Assembly (NCBI RefSeq): GCF_018873765.1
Contig: NC_057925.1
Location: forward strand, 19,789,568 to 19,853,567
Source of the DNA: Telopea speciosissima
Taxonomy: Eukaryota; Streptophyta; Magnoliopsida; Proteales; Proteaceae
Length of the DNA stretch: 64,000 nt
Direction: 5' to 3'
Below, piece by piece: positions 45,584-58,558 of this stretch. The first letter of the stretch is position 1, and every line of letters starts with the position of its first letter. The notes beneath the pieces were generated by a model that was not told the DNA's origin, did no database searches, and saw only the letters and a program-made list of their open reading frames with translations. Both the position numbers and the translations under genes were made by a program.

Positions 45584-46760
45584 GGGAAAATTACATTGCG
45601 ACCTCCTAAAGTTTGCCCTAAATACAGAGCTACTCCCTATGTTTTGAAAATATACAGCCAGCACCCCTGAGTTTAGGGTACTTGTTACACTTAGCCCCCA
45701 TTCGTTAGAGCATTCCCGTTAGTTGCTGATGTCTTGGCTTTTGATGCCTTAAAATGACAAATATACCTCCGATGGGGTGTGAGCTTACCATTTTTGCCTT
45801 AGCGAAGCCCGAACTTCACACCCCCTTCCCTTCCCTTCCCTTCCCTTCGCCTACTACTTGAAGTTACTTGTGACAAAGAGGCCGCAGTAGGAAGGCACAA
45901 CGACTAAGGGGGTTGCGTTTAGGCACAACGGCGATAGAAAGCAATTACCAGGGGGTCGCATTTGAGTTCAACGATGCCAGCATAGACAACATTAAAACTG
46001 AAGTAGAAGCAAAATAAAAAGAGAAAGTAATAACAAGAAAAAAAAAAAAAAAATTCCTCTGCTGGAATCACAATAACAATGGCTTTCAGATTAGGATGAT
46101 GTGCACAACCTCTGTAGACATGTAGAAACTATTTGCAGCCTTAGCTCCAACCGAGAGTTCTTCAGAGATCAGCAACAATATCCACAGAACCTGTCATCAC
46201 GATTTCCAGGGGCACTGCTTTGGAGGAGAAGAAGAAAGAAATAGAGAGAAGAAATTGGGTTGGTTGTTGGTGAAATCAGAAACAAAATGGAAAAGGGAAA
46301 TCGGTTTTAGGAGAAAGGGGAGAAGAAGGGAGTTTCAGGTGAGTGGGTTAAGTGGGTTTAATGGAGAGGATGAGGTGAAAATGAAAAGACAGGTTTCGGT
46401 TGTGATAGGTTTGGGTGTTAGGAGATGGGAAGGTTGAAGAAATGGAGATGGGTTATTGATTATGGGGTTCTCTGTACCTGGAAGAAGCCTGGAGCTGTTG
46501 GGTTCGCTGGAATGGCGGCAATGAAAACAACGACGGCAACGAAAAGATGCAAAGAAGCCAGAAAAGAAGAAAATCAAGAAGAAGAAGAAAGAAGAAAGGG
46601 TTAGAGAGGAAACAGGATTTGAAGAGGGCAAAATTGGCATTTTATATTGTATTATTTAACACTATCCACTAAGGGGGTGCGACTGCATATTTTTAAATTA
46701 AATACAGGGGATCGCTCTATATTTAGGACAAACTTTAGGGGGTCATAGTGTAATTTTCTC
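45584..46760. mobile_element. Mutator-like TIR element without transposase
   Basis: Left end gggaaaattacattgcgacc, cctaaagtttgccctaaata is inverted at 46700-46760 (ggtcatagtgtaattttc), TIR about 55 bp. Flanking nine bases tttttattt and ttattattt agree at 7 of 9. It interrupts array spacer that continues at about 46940. It resembles the ends of the element at 22059. Interior has a cccttcccttccc repeat (45827-45850) and 5'-UTR-like sequence but no recognised gene fragment. Confidence 0.6.
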
Positions 46761-46769
46761 TTATTATTT

Positions 46770-47110
46770 TTGGATGGAGGTTGGGCATACCCCTAGCTTT
46801 CCTGTAGCTAGCGGCAGGACGGGAGTCACGGGACACACATGGCCATGAACGCTTTTTCCATAGGGTGAGGGGAGAGAGGGAGAGAGACATAAGTCTGACC
46901 AGCCCATGGTGTGCCTGCAGACTTTTCCTTTTATATTTCTTCATTTCCCCTAAACTATTTTTTTTATGGGAAAATCAGGGTAATTTTTAGGGAAAAAAAA
47001 AAGTTAGCTTTATCTTTGAAGGAAGAGGGGTTTCAGGACCAGAATCATAATAGAGGTAAGAGGTAAAAATACAACAAGATCAACACGCCTGAAATATAGG
47101 TAAAAATATG
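46770..47110. other. 3' flank of DUF247-D, left of Tat element 2
   Basis: 46940-47110 matches 34830-35025 downstream of DUF247-C and continues across Tat element 2 at 59692. No gene. Confidence 0.65.
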
Positions 47111-47115
47111 GTCCC

Positions 47116-47612
47116 TGTTGGGATAAGGAAACGGACTCGATAAGAACGAGCTACAGAGGTCATGGGTCCAGGCCTAAGTCGAGAGCTCGCCTTAGGAGCA
47201 AGGTCGTCATTTTATATGATAACTCCAAAAATGAAGGAGATATCCCTTAAAGCTTATGTCAGGCACTCAAAGTCTATCACATACGGACCAACAAGGCCCG
47301 AAACTTTCGCCCACGTCACGCCTAATCAGGCGCGTGGGAAGCAAAGGGTAAACTCTATCCCCGTTTTACATTCTCCAACGGTCTCACTCCACTCTGAGAT
47401 TCCAACTTTCCAATTCAAGCACAACTCAAACTACCAACCACCTTAAATAAGGGAGGTAACACGCATCTAATCCATCTGAACATTCATTGTATTGGCTATT
47501 GCTCAGGGATCTAACTTAAGCATTGGAGTGAGATCACCGGCAATGCCCAGTACTCTCTGCTAATCTCTGTCTTCCAAGAAGAACTCACTCCAGCAGGATT
47601 TCTGACGCAATA
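47116..47612 (+). repeat. 5' LTR of Tat element 2
   Basis: 497 bp, starts tgttgggataaggaaac and ends gacgcaata. Followed by the primer site. Confidence 0.93.
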
Positions 47613-47615
47613 GTT

Positions 47616-47633
47616 TGGCGCCGTCTGTGGGAA
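47616..47633 (+). other. Primer binding site of Tat element 2
   Basis: tggcgccgtctgtgggaa, identical to that of Tat element 1. Confidence 0.75.
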
Positions 47634-48410
47634 TGATACAACTCTCAAAGCCCTAAGTTCCCTCTCCAGTTGAACTTAAGATCATGGCAGGAGAACCAAA
47701 CGTCGTTCCATCCAACACTTAGGCTCCACCAGCCATGGAAAATCCGGTAACTCGTCAGGCGACGAAGACCACTTGCGGTGGCGGGAATGCAGGGAAGTAA
47801 ACACAACAACGAAGGACGGCAACCACACCCGTCGATCCCCAACTACCCGCGGCAGGGGAAACGACGAGAACCCAACCCTCTGCGGCATTGGAGATTGACC
47901 CAACGGCGACTCAGGAGCAAGGCCAATCCAGCTGCGACATCCAGGCGTTACCACCCCCACCACCACTGCCTCAGGGATATGTCCAGGAGATAGATCTTGG
48001 TGCGCCTGCCAATGTCGGTCAAATCCAGGATCTGCAACGGCAAGTCCTCAATCAGAGTGGGGTCCTAAGGGACGTGGTTCGAGAGATGCAAGAGTTGAGG
48101 GCGGCCACGGGCCTGCCTCTGACACCGATACTACCTCAGAGCTGATACCGCCTCCGGTACTCCCAAGGACGCCCAAGAGAATCCGAGGCCATTGAGAGAT
48201 GACGTACGAGCATCAGGGAGTAGGGCGGGGTCATCGCACCCCTCCAGACGAGAGTTACCTCCTCTGGGAGTGGTGCGTACGGGGAACCAACCCACCAGGA
48301 GCAGGCCCTTGTGCGTGGAAGAACAGTCAATCTCCACCGGCAGAAGAACTCACAGCCAGTCTGAAAGGATTCGCTCCAGGGCCTCAGACATACGCATTGA
48401 TCGGGTGGAC

Positions 48411-49033
48411 TAGGGGTGTCAACCGGTCGGGTTCGGTCGGTCACGATCGGGCCTAGCCGGTCCTCACCAATTTTACAAGCTGCACCGTGTTTGACCATTT
48501 AGGTATTCATGCTTGCCTTGGGCGGGCATGGTATGGTTTCATTTCGGTCTGTCGGTGTTCGGTCTTTAATCGGGGCAGCCTTATTCGGGCTAAACGGGCC
48601 TAAACTGGGTCTAAAATAGGCTAATGAGTCGTTTAACTCTAAATGGTCTCTAAACAGTGTGGGCTTACTAATTGATATCTAACAAAGTAAGATCTAAAAA
48701 CTAAAACTGAGCCTCATCTCTCCTACATTAAGTGTATCTAACCAATAAATGTTAAAGACCAACAAAGAAACAAACAAAAAAAAGGAAATTTGGAGGGAAG
48801 GGAAGGGGAAGTTTATAAGTTAAAGGGTCGATTGGGTCGGGCTATAACAGGGCGGTCTAGGCCGGGCTTGGAATCGGTGGGTCCGGTTGGGCGCCCGAAG
48901 GGCTAAGAACCTACATCGGGACCGCCCGATTACTAAACGTGTCGGGCTTTAGTAATCAGGCTGGGCCAGGCCGGGCTTTAACCGGGTGGGCTCAGTAGGG
49001 CCTGGCGGGCCGGGCCTGGAATTGACACCCCTA
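48411..49033. mobile_element. hAT-type MITE inside Tat element 2
   Basis: Starts taggggtgtcaaccggt and ends with the inverted form gaattgacacccctacc-type end (ttgacacccct at 49022-49032). It is flanked by a perfect 8-bp duplication gggtggac (48403-48410 and 49034-49041). 623 bp, non-coding, with gggccgggc-rich inner repeats. It inserted into the gag leader after the retroelement arrived. Confidence 0.9.
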
Positions 49034-49035
49034 GG

Positions 49036-50160
49036 GTGGACCCACCAAGGCTACCCCGTCAGGACCTCAGGGACGAGTTGAATGCACGACGGGCCCGCAT
49101 CAACGTCGTCAACAACCAGGTCGTGGAAAGCAAGCTTGACCGTAAGCTCAGAGAGATGAACACGAAGATCGCTACCTTAGAAAGGGGTACAGCCCCTGAA
49201 GAAAGTTTTAGACCGGGTCAACATCCCTTTACATGGGAGCTCATGAGAGCAGAGCTTTCCAAGGGATTCAAACCCCCTACGTTCGAGGCTTATGATGGGA
49301 AGGGTGATCCCAATGATCACATCAGCTACTTCAATGCCATGATGACGGTCTATGGTGGGTCCGACGTGGTGTCATGTCGGTCGTTCCCCACCTCTCTTAA
49401 GGGACCCGCAGCGTTGTGGTTCACCAAATTGAAGCCCAATTCGATCCGGAGCTTCACAGAGCAAGCCAAAGCCTTTGTCAGTCGCTTCCAAAGCAGTATG
49501 AAGCAGAAGAAGACCGCAGCCAACTTGCTAGCCGTTAAGCAGCGCTCTGATGAGTCCATCAGAGATTATATCACCTGCTTCAACACGAAGAGCCTGGAGA
49601 TCAAGGACCTGGACAACGCAATGGCCTTCAATGCCTTGCATAATGGGGTCACCAATCACGACCTGGTGAAATCGCTTGCGCTAGACTCGGTGACGACCAT
49701 GCCATAGCTGTTAGATTGCTGCTACCAATACGCTAACATGTTCGATATCATGAAAGCAAGGAAAGTAGTGGATGGTAAAGCCCCTGAGAGAAGGAGGGCA
49801 AGTGCGAAGGATGAGAAGAAGAAGGACACCAAGAAGGCGAGGTCGGATAGGGACCACAGCCCTGACTACACCCTGCTTAACACCACTAGGACCAAAATCC
49901 TGATGGAAGTCTATGACCAAGGACTACTACAATGGCCTCGGGCAATGTTCTCTAGGCCAGAGGACAGAAACAACAATAAGTTTTGCAAGTTCCACAAAGA
50001 CGTGGGCCATGACACGGAGGACTGCAGACAGCTGAAAAGAGAAATCGAAGACATGATCCAAAAGGGTCACTTGAGAAGATATATCAAGGAAGATACGAGA
50101 GGCAACCCCAAAGGTCGTGAAGCTACTAGAAACGACCGAAGAAGGGATGATAGGGATTGA
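49036..50160 (+). mobile_element. gag region of Tat element 2
   Basis: Capsid-type stretch with GQHPFTWELMRAELSKGF, PTFEAYDGKGDPNDHISYF, SDVVSCRSFPTSLKGPAALW and FVSRFQSSMKQKKTAANL, then a CKFHKDVGHDTEDC zinc-knuckle-like motif. The same arrangement and wording occurs in Tat element 1, so both belong to one lineage. Confidence 0.88.
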
Positions 50161-50328
50161 AGGGCAGAGGATCGAGGTTGCCAGGATGAACAGAGGGACG
50201 ATCGCAAGGAGGTCCGCGAAAACTGGGACGAGGCCAATACGTCCACTGCCCTTGCCATTCTCACCATTCTAGGAGGACCAGGATAGGAGTTAGCCCGCAA
50301 AGTAAAAGCAAAAGCGAGGTTCATTGCG

Positions 50329-50760
50329 GTGGCTGAAGTCCCCAAAAAGAAACCACGTACTGAGCCCGTGATCACGTTCTCAGACAAAGATATGGAGGGG
50401 CTAAGCTGGCCGCACGATAATGCTGTCATGGTTCAGGCAGTTATAGCCAAAATACCTGTCCACAGGATACTAGTGGACACAGGGGCATCGGTAGACATGA
50501 TGTCCTACGATGCATACCTGCATTTCAAGTTCGAGCCAAGCATGTTGAAGCCTGAGTCAGCACCCTTATACGGATTCTCAGGCACGCCAGCCCCGATCAA
50601 GGGGTCAGTAGAACTCTAAATGGCGGTGGGAACACCACCATGCCAGAAGACCATAAAAGTCAATTTCATGGTCGTTCGAGTAGCAACCGCCTACAAAGCA
50701 ATCTTGGGTAGACCCAGCTTGAACGAGCTGGGAGCAGTAGTTTCTACCAAGCACCTGAAG
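50329..50760 (+). mobile_element. Protease region of Tat element 2
   Basis: Contains VHRILVDTGASVDMMSYDAY, the DTG active-site motif of retroelement aspartic proteases, followed by LYGFSGTPAPIKG and ILGRPSLNELGAVVS. Confidence 0.85.
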
Positions 50761-51186
50761 GTCAAATTTTCTACTCCTAACAACGTGGGAGAGTGCCAAA
50801 CGGAGCAGAAAAAAGCCTGGGAGTGCCACGGGGGATTCTTGAAGGGCATCAAGGGCAACTGCAGAGGAACGGCCTATCAGGTGGAGGTCACGGATAACCG
50901 CAAAGAAGATAAGCACTATCAGCAAGGCGAGCCTGTAGAAGAGCTCGTGAAGGTCCAGTTGGACCAACAGAACCCCACGAGAACTGTGAAGATCGGGTCC
51001 TCACTGAATAGCGAGGAGGCGAGAGAGCTCACCACGTTCCTGCAGAAGAATAAGGACGTGTTTGCCTGGTCAGCGGCTGACATGCCAGGTATACCCCGCC
51101 ACATTGTAGAGCACGCCCTACACGTGGATCCCAGCAGAAAGCCAGTACAGCAGAAAAGAAGAAAGTTCGCGCCAGAGAGATAAGCT

Positions 51187-51838
51187 GTGATGAAAGAAGA
51201 AATTGAGAAATTGAAGGCATCCGGCTTTATTAGAGAAGAACAATTCCCCACCTGGCTTACAAACGTGGTAATGGTTCCCAAGCCAAATGGGAAGTGGAGG
51301 ATGTGCGTGGACTACACTGATCTCAACAAGGTGTTCCCCAAAGACGAGTATCCATTGCCCAAAATCGATCTATTGATAGATGCAACAATGGGACGCAAGG
51401 CTAAGCTTCATGGATGCCTACTCTGGGTACAACCAAATTCTGATGAAAGAAGGAGATGAGGCGTACACAGCGTTTTGTTCAGACCAAGAAAACTTCTGCT
51501 ACCTGGAGATGCCATTTGGGCTAAAAAATGCAGGGGCGAGCTACCAAAGAATGATGAATAGAATATTCAAGGACCAGATAGGTAGAAATAAGGAGGTGTA
51601 CGTGGATGATAGGCAAGTAAAAAGCATCAAAGCCCAGGATCACTTAGCCGATCTGGACGAGGCATTCCAAGTGTTACGGGCTCACCAAATGAAGTTGAAC
51701 CCTGCCAAATGCGCCTTTGGCGTCAGCTCTGGCAAATTTCTGGGCTATATGGTGTCCCAAAGAGGAATCGAAGCCAACCCAGCCAAAATCAAAGCCATTC
51801 AGGATAGGAGCCCACCAAGAACCGTGTGTGAGGTCTAG
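51187..51838 (+). mobile_element. Reverse transcriptase region of Tat element 2
   Basis: Carries TWLTNVVMVPKPNGKWRMCV, DYTDLNK, the KEGDEAYTAF and EMPFGLKNAGASYQRMM motifs, the YVDD-type site and GKFLGYMVSQRGIEANPAKI. Domain order is normal for gypsy pol. Confidence 0.88.
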
Positions 51839-51982
51839 AGCTAAATGGACGAGCGGCGGCCTTAGCTCGTTTCGTATCTCGCTCAGGGGATAAATGCTTA
51901 CCTTTCTTCAAAACTTTGAAGAACTTGAGGGATGTCAACGACTTCGCGTGGATAGAGGAGTGTCAGAAGGCCTTTTGAAGAC

Positions 51983-52921
51983 TTGAAAGCTTACCTGGCC
52001 AATCCACCCCTATTGACACGCCCGGTGTCGGGGAAGGAACTGCTTTTGTATCTGGCCGTGTCACTAGTCGCAGTAAGCGTAACCCTAGTGAGCGAGGATG
52101 GAGGGATTCAGAAACCCGTCTATTACATCAGCCATGTTTTATTGGACGCAAAGACTCGCTGCCCTAAGATTGAGAAACTTGTATTCGCACTGGTTAAAGC
52201 CGCTCGAAAGCTAAGGCCATATTTCCAAGCCTACCCGATAGCGGTCATGACTGACCAGCCCTTGAAAAAGGTGCTTCATAAACCCGACGTATCGGGAAGG
52301 CTGACAGCATGGGCAGTAGAGCTGAGCGAGTACGAGATCAAGTATAGGCCTAGAACGGCCATAAAAGGGCAAGCACTGGTGGACTTCGTGGTCAAATGCA
52401 CCCAGGACGGCAGCGAACTGGAGCAGGAGGGCCCGGAGGTAGCAGAACCCAATCCAGAGCCATACTGGACCATGTTTGTAAATGGGTCAAGCAATTCAGA
52501 GGTTAGGGGGGCAGACTTTATCCTGACAAGCCCCGTAGGATTCAAAATACAGTTTGCGCTATGGCTGAATTTCCCAGCCTAGAACAATGAGGCCGAATAC
52601 GAAGCATTGATCGCGGGACTAAGGACTGCGAGGGCCATACAGGTCAGAAGGCTAGTCGTACGAGCTGACTCACAGCTGATTGTGAATCAGGTCAACGGGG
52701 AATATGAAGCCAAGGATGATCGAATGGCAGCATACATAAAGGAAGCCAAGAAATTAATGAGCTCATTCAAGATGTTCGAGATAAATAGGGTACCACGCAC
52801 CGAGAATGAGAAGGTCGATGCTCTCTTACGTTTATCAACAGAAGAACTGGCCAGGCTCGATGGCCCAGTATATATTGAGCAGCTCGAGGGACCTGCTCAT
52901 CTAACCCGAGAGAGCGCGTAG
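51983..52921 (+). mobile_element. RNase H region of Tat element 2
   Basis: Includes PVYYISHVLLDAKTRCPKIE, FALVKAARKLRPYFQAYPI and a second RNase H-like part with NGSSNSE, NEAEYEALIAGLRTAR and RADSQLIVNQVNGEYEAK. The presence of two RNase H-like modules is usual for Tat elements. Confidence 0.85.
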
Positions 52922-53099
52922 GTCGAGATCGAACCCAGTTGGATGGACCCAATCATCGCATACTTAAGAGACGACATCCTACCTGAGGATAAAGTGGAAA
53001 CGTGAAAGGTTCAAGGTCGTGCCGCTCGATATACATTGATAGAAGGAGAGCTCTACAAAAGATCAGTTTTCGGCCCGTTCCTCAAATGTCTAACCCCCA

Positions 53100-54165
53100 C
53101 ACATGTTTTGAATGCCCTAACAGAAGTTCACCAAGGCATATGTGGTAGTCACATGGGCGGGAGACATCTGACTTACAAAATACTGAGGGCTGGGTTTTAC
53201 TGACCCAACATGCAGAAAGAGGCAATTCAGTACGTGAGGAGATGCGAACAGTGCCAAAAATTTGCAGACATTCCACATCAACCAGCTACAGAGTTAGCTT
53301 CAATACTCAGTCCTATACCCTTTGCCATGTGGGGAATGGACATCCTGGGCAACTTCACCCCAGCCTCAAGGGGAAGAAAGTATCTCGTAGTCGCTGTAAA
53401 TTACTTCACCAAATGGGTGGAAGAGGAGCCATTAGCAAGGATCACACGGCAACAAATGGAGAAAATTTTCAGAGATAAAATTATCTACAGGTTTGGACTG
53501 CCAAAAATATTAGTGACTGACAGTGGAAAGCAGTTCGACAACCCGCAATTCTGAGCATTCTACACCCAATACGGCATCGAGCACCGAACGACCTCGGTAG
53601 CATACCCCCAAGCAAACTGCCAAGCTAAGGTGACTAATCGCACCCTACTAGCAGGAGTGAAGAGAAGATTAACCAAAGCAAAAGGAAGATGGGTTGACGA
53701 ACTCCCTAGTGTGTTATGGTTGTATCGAACCACCGTTCGAACGCCCATGGGGGAGAGCCCATTCTGGCTTACCTATGGGACAGAAGCACTACCTCCCATT
53801 GAAGTCATAGCGGGATCATTGAGAAGTCTAAACTTCAACAAGAGAACATACCAGGATGGGCTGAGAGCCAACCTAGAATTCCTAGATGAAGTCAGAGAGG
53901 ACGCGTTGATGAAGAACGTAGCTTATAATTAGAGAAGGGCCCGCTACTATAATTCCAAAGTCAAGGAAAGGACATTCTGAGTTGGTGACTTAGTGTTATG
54001 AAAAGCAAGTGCCTCCCAACCACAACACCAGGGCAAGTTGGATGCGAACTGGGAAGGACCATATGTGGTCTCCAAGCAATTAAGGCTGGGAACCTATCGC
54101 TTGAAGACCCCAGGGGGCAACAAGTTACCACGACCCTGGAATTCAGAAAACCTGAAAAAATTTTA
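53100..54165 (+). mobile_element. Integrase region of Tat element 2
   Basis: Zinc-binding part (EVHQGICGSHMGGRHL, RRCEQCQKFADIPHQP), core (FAMWGMDILGNFTPASRGRK, LPKILVTDSGKQFDNPQF) and a C-terminal LRLGTYRLKTPGG-like end. All three integrase modules can be seen, unlike in Tat element 1. Confidence 0.85.
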
Positions 54166-54246
54166 TCAGTAAGTGGTCGTTGTAAACAAATTACTTTGAT
54201 TAATGAAATATCAGTTTGCGCTCCAAATCCTGTGCAAATTTTATAA

Positions 54247-54600
54247 CAGAAAGTCTAGCTCGCAGTGTTAGCACGAAAGACTGATCTCCTTGGTCAGCAA
54301 GAAAATCTAGCTCGCAAAGTTAGCACGAAAGACTTATCTCCTTGGTCAACACGAAAGTCTAGCTTGCAGAGTTAGCACAAAAGACTAATCTCCTTGGTCA
54401 GCACGAAAGTCTAGCTCACAGAGTTAGCACGAAAGACTGATCTCCTTGGACAACACGAAAGTCTAGCTTGCAAAGTTAGCTAGTAGAGTTAGCACGAAAG
54501 ACTGATCTACTTGGTCAGCACGAAAATCTAGCTTGCAAAGTTAGCACGAAAGACTGATCTCTTTGATCAACATAAAAGTCTAGCTCGCAAAGTTGAAACC
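54247..54600. repeat. 52-bp tandem repeats in Tat element 2
   Basis: About seven units of gaaagtctagctcgcagagt + tagcacgaaagactgatctc + cttggtcagcac. There are no unique spacers. Its position after pol matches the repeat tail of Tat element 1, but the monomer is unrelated. Confidence 0.92.
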
Positions 54601-56199
54601 AACGGCTAGGTTGTTATGCAGGCAACAAAAAACTAAGAATGCGGAAGTCTTACCTCTCGAAGAAAAAAGAAAAATACTTGCTAAATGTCAGAAAGGAAAA
54701 GGCAAGTAAAAAAATAAAAGAATCTTTTATTGATGTTTCTGTAAAGTACAGGTACATAGAAAGATCGCGATGTACAAAGACAAGTTATAGGGATTGCTTC
54801 ACGATACAAGCACAACAACCTGTAAGGAGAAAACGTGGCAAACTAAAGCCCATTAGCAACTTGAGTCCAAGAAGGCCTCGAGCAGAAGAAGGCTTATGAA
54901 GCACAAGCACCAAGGGTCGTGAAGTGTGAGACAGAAGTAGCATAACAACAACATCGGATAGATCGGTACTGAGCTCATCAAAAGCTTCTGTCACTAAGCA
55001 ACCCCGAGAATAAAAGAGCAAACCACCCTGACAGATGGGAATCACCATACAAATGCTCTAGGCCCCAAGAAGCTCAGTCATCATCCCCCACCTCCACCAA
55101 GCACGAAGAACTTGAAGAACATGAGAAGGCTACGGCTTTGGGTCCTCCAGCACGTCTGATAGTCCCACATCCCAACCTGCCAAATACGTTGACAGTGGAA
55201 AAGGGGAGGGAGGGGTCTCCTTAAGATTCTCCACCCCTTTGTAGTAACCTTACCATTCCAACGAGACTAGTATGGAAGGAAACACAAAAGGGATGCCCCA
55301 CAACCAATCACCCGAGAGACAAGACATGTCAATCGAGGATTGAAGCTGTGAGGGCCAATGTTGATGGAAGATTGAAGCCGAAAACAACGCCAGCGAAGGA
55401 AGCATGCTCCCAGAATTTGAAGCCTCTGTATCTGAAGAAATGGCAAAACCATACATGGAGAAAGAAACCCCAAAGGGAGAAGAGAAGCAGCAAAGTAGTA
55501 GAAGAAGCCATAAATCTATGAACGATGCAAGCCATGAAAGACTTAGCCTCTATTTAAAGAGGAAGGGTGACGGTTCAGTGGCCCAAACCACCCGAGAAAT
55601 GAACAAAGCCTTGAGCCACGTGGTCTAATCCCATTGGCTCACGCTTCCCGTAGACATCGAAAAGGATACAGGCACAGAAGAATGACGGTTCGAAGTCCAG
55701 AGCCACATAAATGATGAATCACGTCGTGGACCACGTGGCCAGATTCTACTGGCCTCACGCCTCTCCAAGAAGTTGAGAGCGGCGTGGATACAGGGATAAC
55801 GATTCGGTTCCCATATTCGCCAGGACACGTGTCCAGCCCCATTGGTTTAAGATCTCTCCAAGAAACTTGAAAAGCATCATTATCAAGAAAGCAGTTCAAA
55901 AGCTGGCTCTCATAAATGGTAAGAGAAATCAAAGGTCAATCGAAAAGAAAAGGCAATAAAGGCTTGCTTAGAAAATTTGGGAAAGATTCGACGTCGTAAT
56001 GACGCTTACGTCACGGAAAGAGAAGAAGCGTCAGAAGGAATCAACTTCAAGAGGTCAGGTAGGAAAACCTGACCCGAAGAGGTGATAAGCGATGCGACCT
56101 ACGAAGTCAGCTAGATTGCGTAAGAAAAGAGAAGATCAGAGAAAAATACGTGCTCTGGCACTAAACAAAAAAAAAACAAAAAAAAAAAAATTGGGATTC
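54601..56199. other. 3' non-coding region of Tat element 2
   Basis: No known domain on either strand. Contains an A-rich tract at 56162-56190 and repeated cacgtggaccac/ccacgtggcc-type words near 55610-55830. It belongs to the retroelement. Confidence 0.5.
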
Positions 56200-58558
56200 T
56201 CAATTGTTGGTCGGAAGATCAGAGATTGGAGGATCAGAAGCAGCAGCAGCACTTGTTGGAGATAGGTTAGTTGGAGGAGGGTCCAGGCTAGGATCCACAA
56301 GGGCCGAGGTCATATGCACTGAAGGAGGAGTGATATGAACGGGTTCGTCCACGAAGGATGCGATAGCAGCAGGAGGAGACATTGGAGTAGGGAGGTCGTC
56401 TATGACCATAGGATCCTCCACAGCCTCTGGCATGTCTAGGGTCGCTGGAATAGGAGGAAGGTAATAACCAAAGCCAGAGAAGTCATAGCCTGGAGTCGAC
56501 TCGAGAACGTGCTTCACCGTATCATCGACTCCAGCCTGGTAGCCCTTGCAACTCACCTCCTTCATGCCATCTTTCAACTCATTCGAGGACTTGAAAGTCT
56601 CCAGAGCCACCTTAACAGCATCTTCAATCACTTAGGGTTGTCGCTTTTGAAAGACAACAAAATCCCCCAAAATGGCCTCAGTTTTCTGCCTCTCCCTAAT
56701 GGTCTCATTGTTCGCCAATTTGTGCTCTGCCTCCAACTCCTCAATGCACTTAGTAAAAGGCTTCACCGCATCCTCATGGCCCTTGGCCACCTCTGTCAAA
56801 GTAGAAATGGTGGTCCCAGCAACCATTGTCTACTCCTCGACAGCCTCTCTCATCTTTTTCTCCTCCTCATAAGAGGCGAACAGGCTTGTTACACGCTGTC
56901 GTAGCTCACTTGCTCCCCGAGTAACTTGCAGGAAACTGGACGAATTCAGAGAGGTCCCAAGCAGACCAAGGAAGCAATCGGTTTAGGTCGAGACTCACCC
57001 TAGCAAAGTCCAACACGAACGAGTTAAGAAGTTTGGCATTAGGATGGCCGCAAAAATCCACCACGTCTTCAGGAGGCCCGTGGTCCATCAACTCCCCTGC
57101 AACGTGAGGAGAATGGAGAGAGGAATCGCCCTCGTAGACCTCCTACTAAAACTGGAGGCGCTTCTTCCCCTTGGGAGGTGGCGGAACACCCGTATCACCC
57201 TTGCCAGACTTCTCCTTGGAGAGGTCCTGGGGGATGTCTTTGAAGTCTTCGAGACCTGAACAGTCTTCTCTGGGGACCCAGCACCTCGTGTAGCTCTTTT
57301 TAAGGAGAGGTCAGAGCTCGCCACATCCTCGCCCTCCCTCTTCTCAGGAACCCTGGGCGGAAGAGCCTTACTGAACTTCTCTGCCATCTCCTTCCCTTTA
57401 GAGGAGACCTCTTGCTTCTTCTGGCTACCGCCGGGGAGTGCCGAACCCCCTATAGAAATACCTGGGAGTGAAGGGTGAGATGAGAGCCTGGATTGTCTCT
57501 CTAGGGCCTTCTGTCTGGCCGATACGGCATCCCCACGAAGTTCGTTGACATCCGGTTCGTAGTCCACTGAAAGAAAGATAAATACAGGTCAGAAACAGTT
57601 CGTAGCCACCAAGGAAACAAGCTCTCTGGATAGGGACTCACCTCGCACGGAGCTCAGCCCTTGCTCAACCAGCAGACCCTCATTTGCCAGATCGCGTACG
57701 TCAAAGGCCGTGCCCTATGCCATGAGCTTGAGAGACTGTTGATCGTACGAGCTCAGCATGGGGACCTGGTTTACTGATCGTAGTCGCACCAATCCCCACT
57801 CCGGTCTGAAGGGATTGCCATTAGTACGTGCGAAGAAAAAGCGATCCTTCCACTTCTTTGCAGATTCAGGCGTATGAGAGATGAATGCCTTAGGCCTATA
57901 TGACCCCGTTGTACTGTGCAGGGACACGTAGAACCACTCGCTCGATGGCTTCAGGTGATAGAAATAAAGGAAAAGTGCCCAGGAGGCCTTACGACCAAGT
58001 TGGGGGAAAAACGAAGCCGAGGAGGTGTTTCCAAGCATTCGCCACTAACTGGCTCGGAGAAATCCCAAAGCGGTCCAACATCTCCAGGATAAAACGGTGG
58101 ATGGGGAGGAGAAGACCACATTGAAAGGCGACCTCATACAAGCACACGGTGCCTGGCCAAGGCATGTTCGCCCTCTCAATTCTAGTGGGGACCCATGTCT
58201 CCACCCACGAAGGGAAACCATACTGAATTCGAAGAGCAGCCAACGAATCCTCAGTCATGGAACTCTCAAAAGCTGCCACATCGGTAGGCCTCACCAGGGC
58301 CTCCTCCTCCTCCTCAACACCGGAGGCACCACCACTGTCAGTCGTATGCTCTGTTGAAACCTCGATCGACATTGGGTCGCCGTCAGACCGAACTACGGAG
58401 CCCAGGGTCAAGTGTTGGGCTCGGGTAGCAAACCTTTGCAATCCAAAGAGTGCAGATCGCTCCTCTTGGGTCCCCTCGGAACTCACCTCAGGGTCAGAAC
58501 CCCCACTCATTTCAGTAGCATTGCCAGAGTCCTTGGTAGAATCCAACAAATAAGACAT
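56200..58558 (-). mobile_element. Antisense coding block of Tat element 2 (putative gypsy-type transposon domain)
   Basis: On the strand opposite to gag-pol, several open stretches follow one another from 58558 to 56200. The first contains EEEEALVRPTDVAAFES, IQYGFPSWVETWVPTRIERA, VCLYEVAFQCGLLLPIHRFI and MLDRFGISPSQLVANAWKHL; the next contains KPSSEWFYVSLHS and FRPEWGLVRL. These resemble the plant domain known as putative gypsy-type transposon (PF04195), seen in antisense ORFs of Tat-branch elements. Later stretches are low-complexity, Ser/Pro/Glu-rich, with a possible coiled coil near 56.7 kb. Role unknown. The block is broken like the rest of the element. Confidence 0.65.

Noticed and set aside
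54247-54600. Regular repeats that might suggest a CRISPR array
   Set aside because: The 52-bp units are joined head to tail with no unique spacers, and the context is a plant retroelement.
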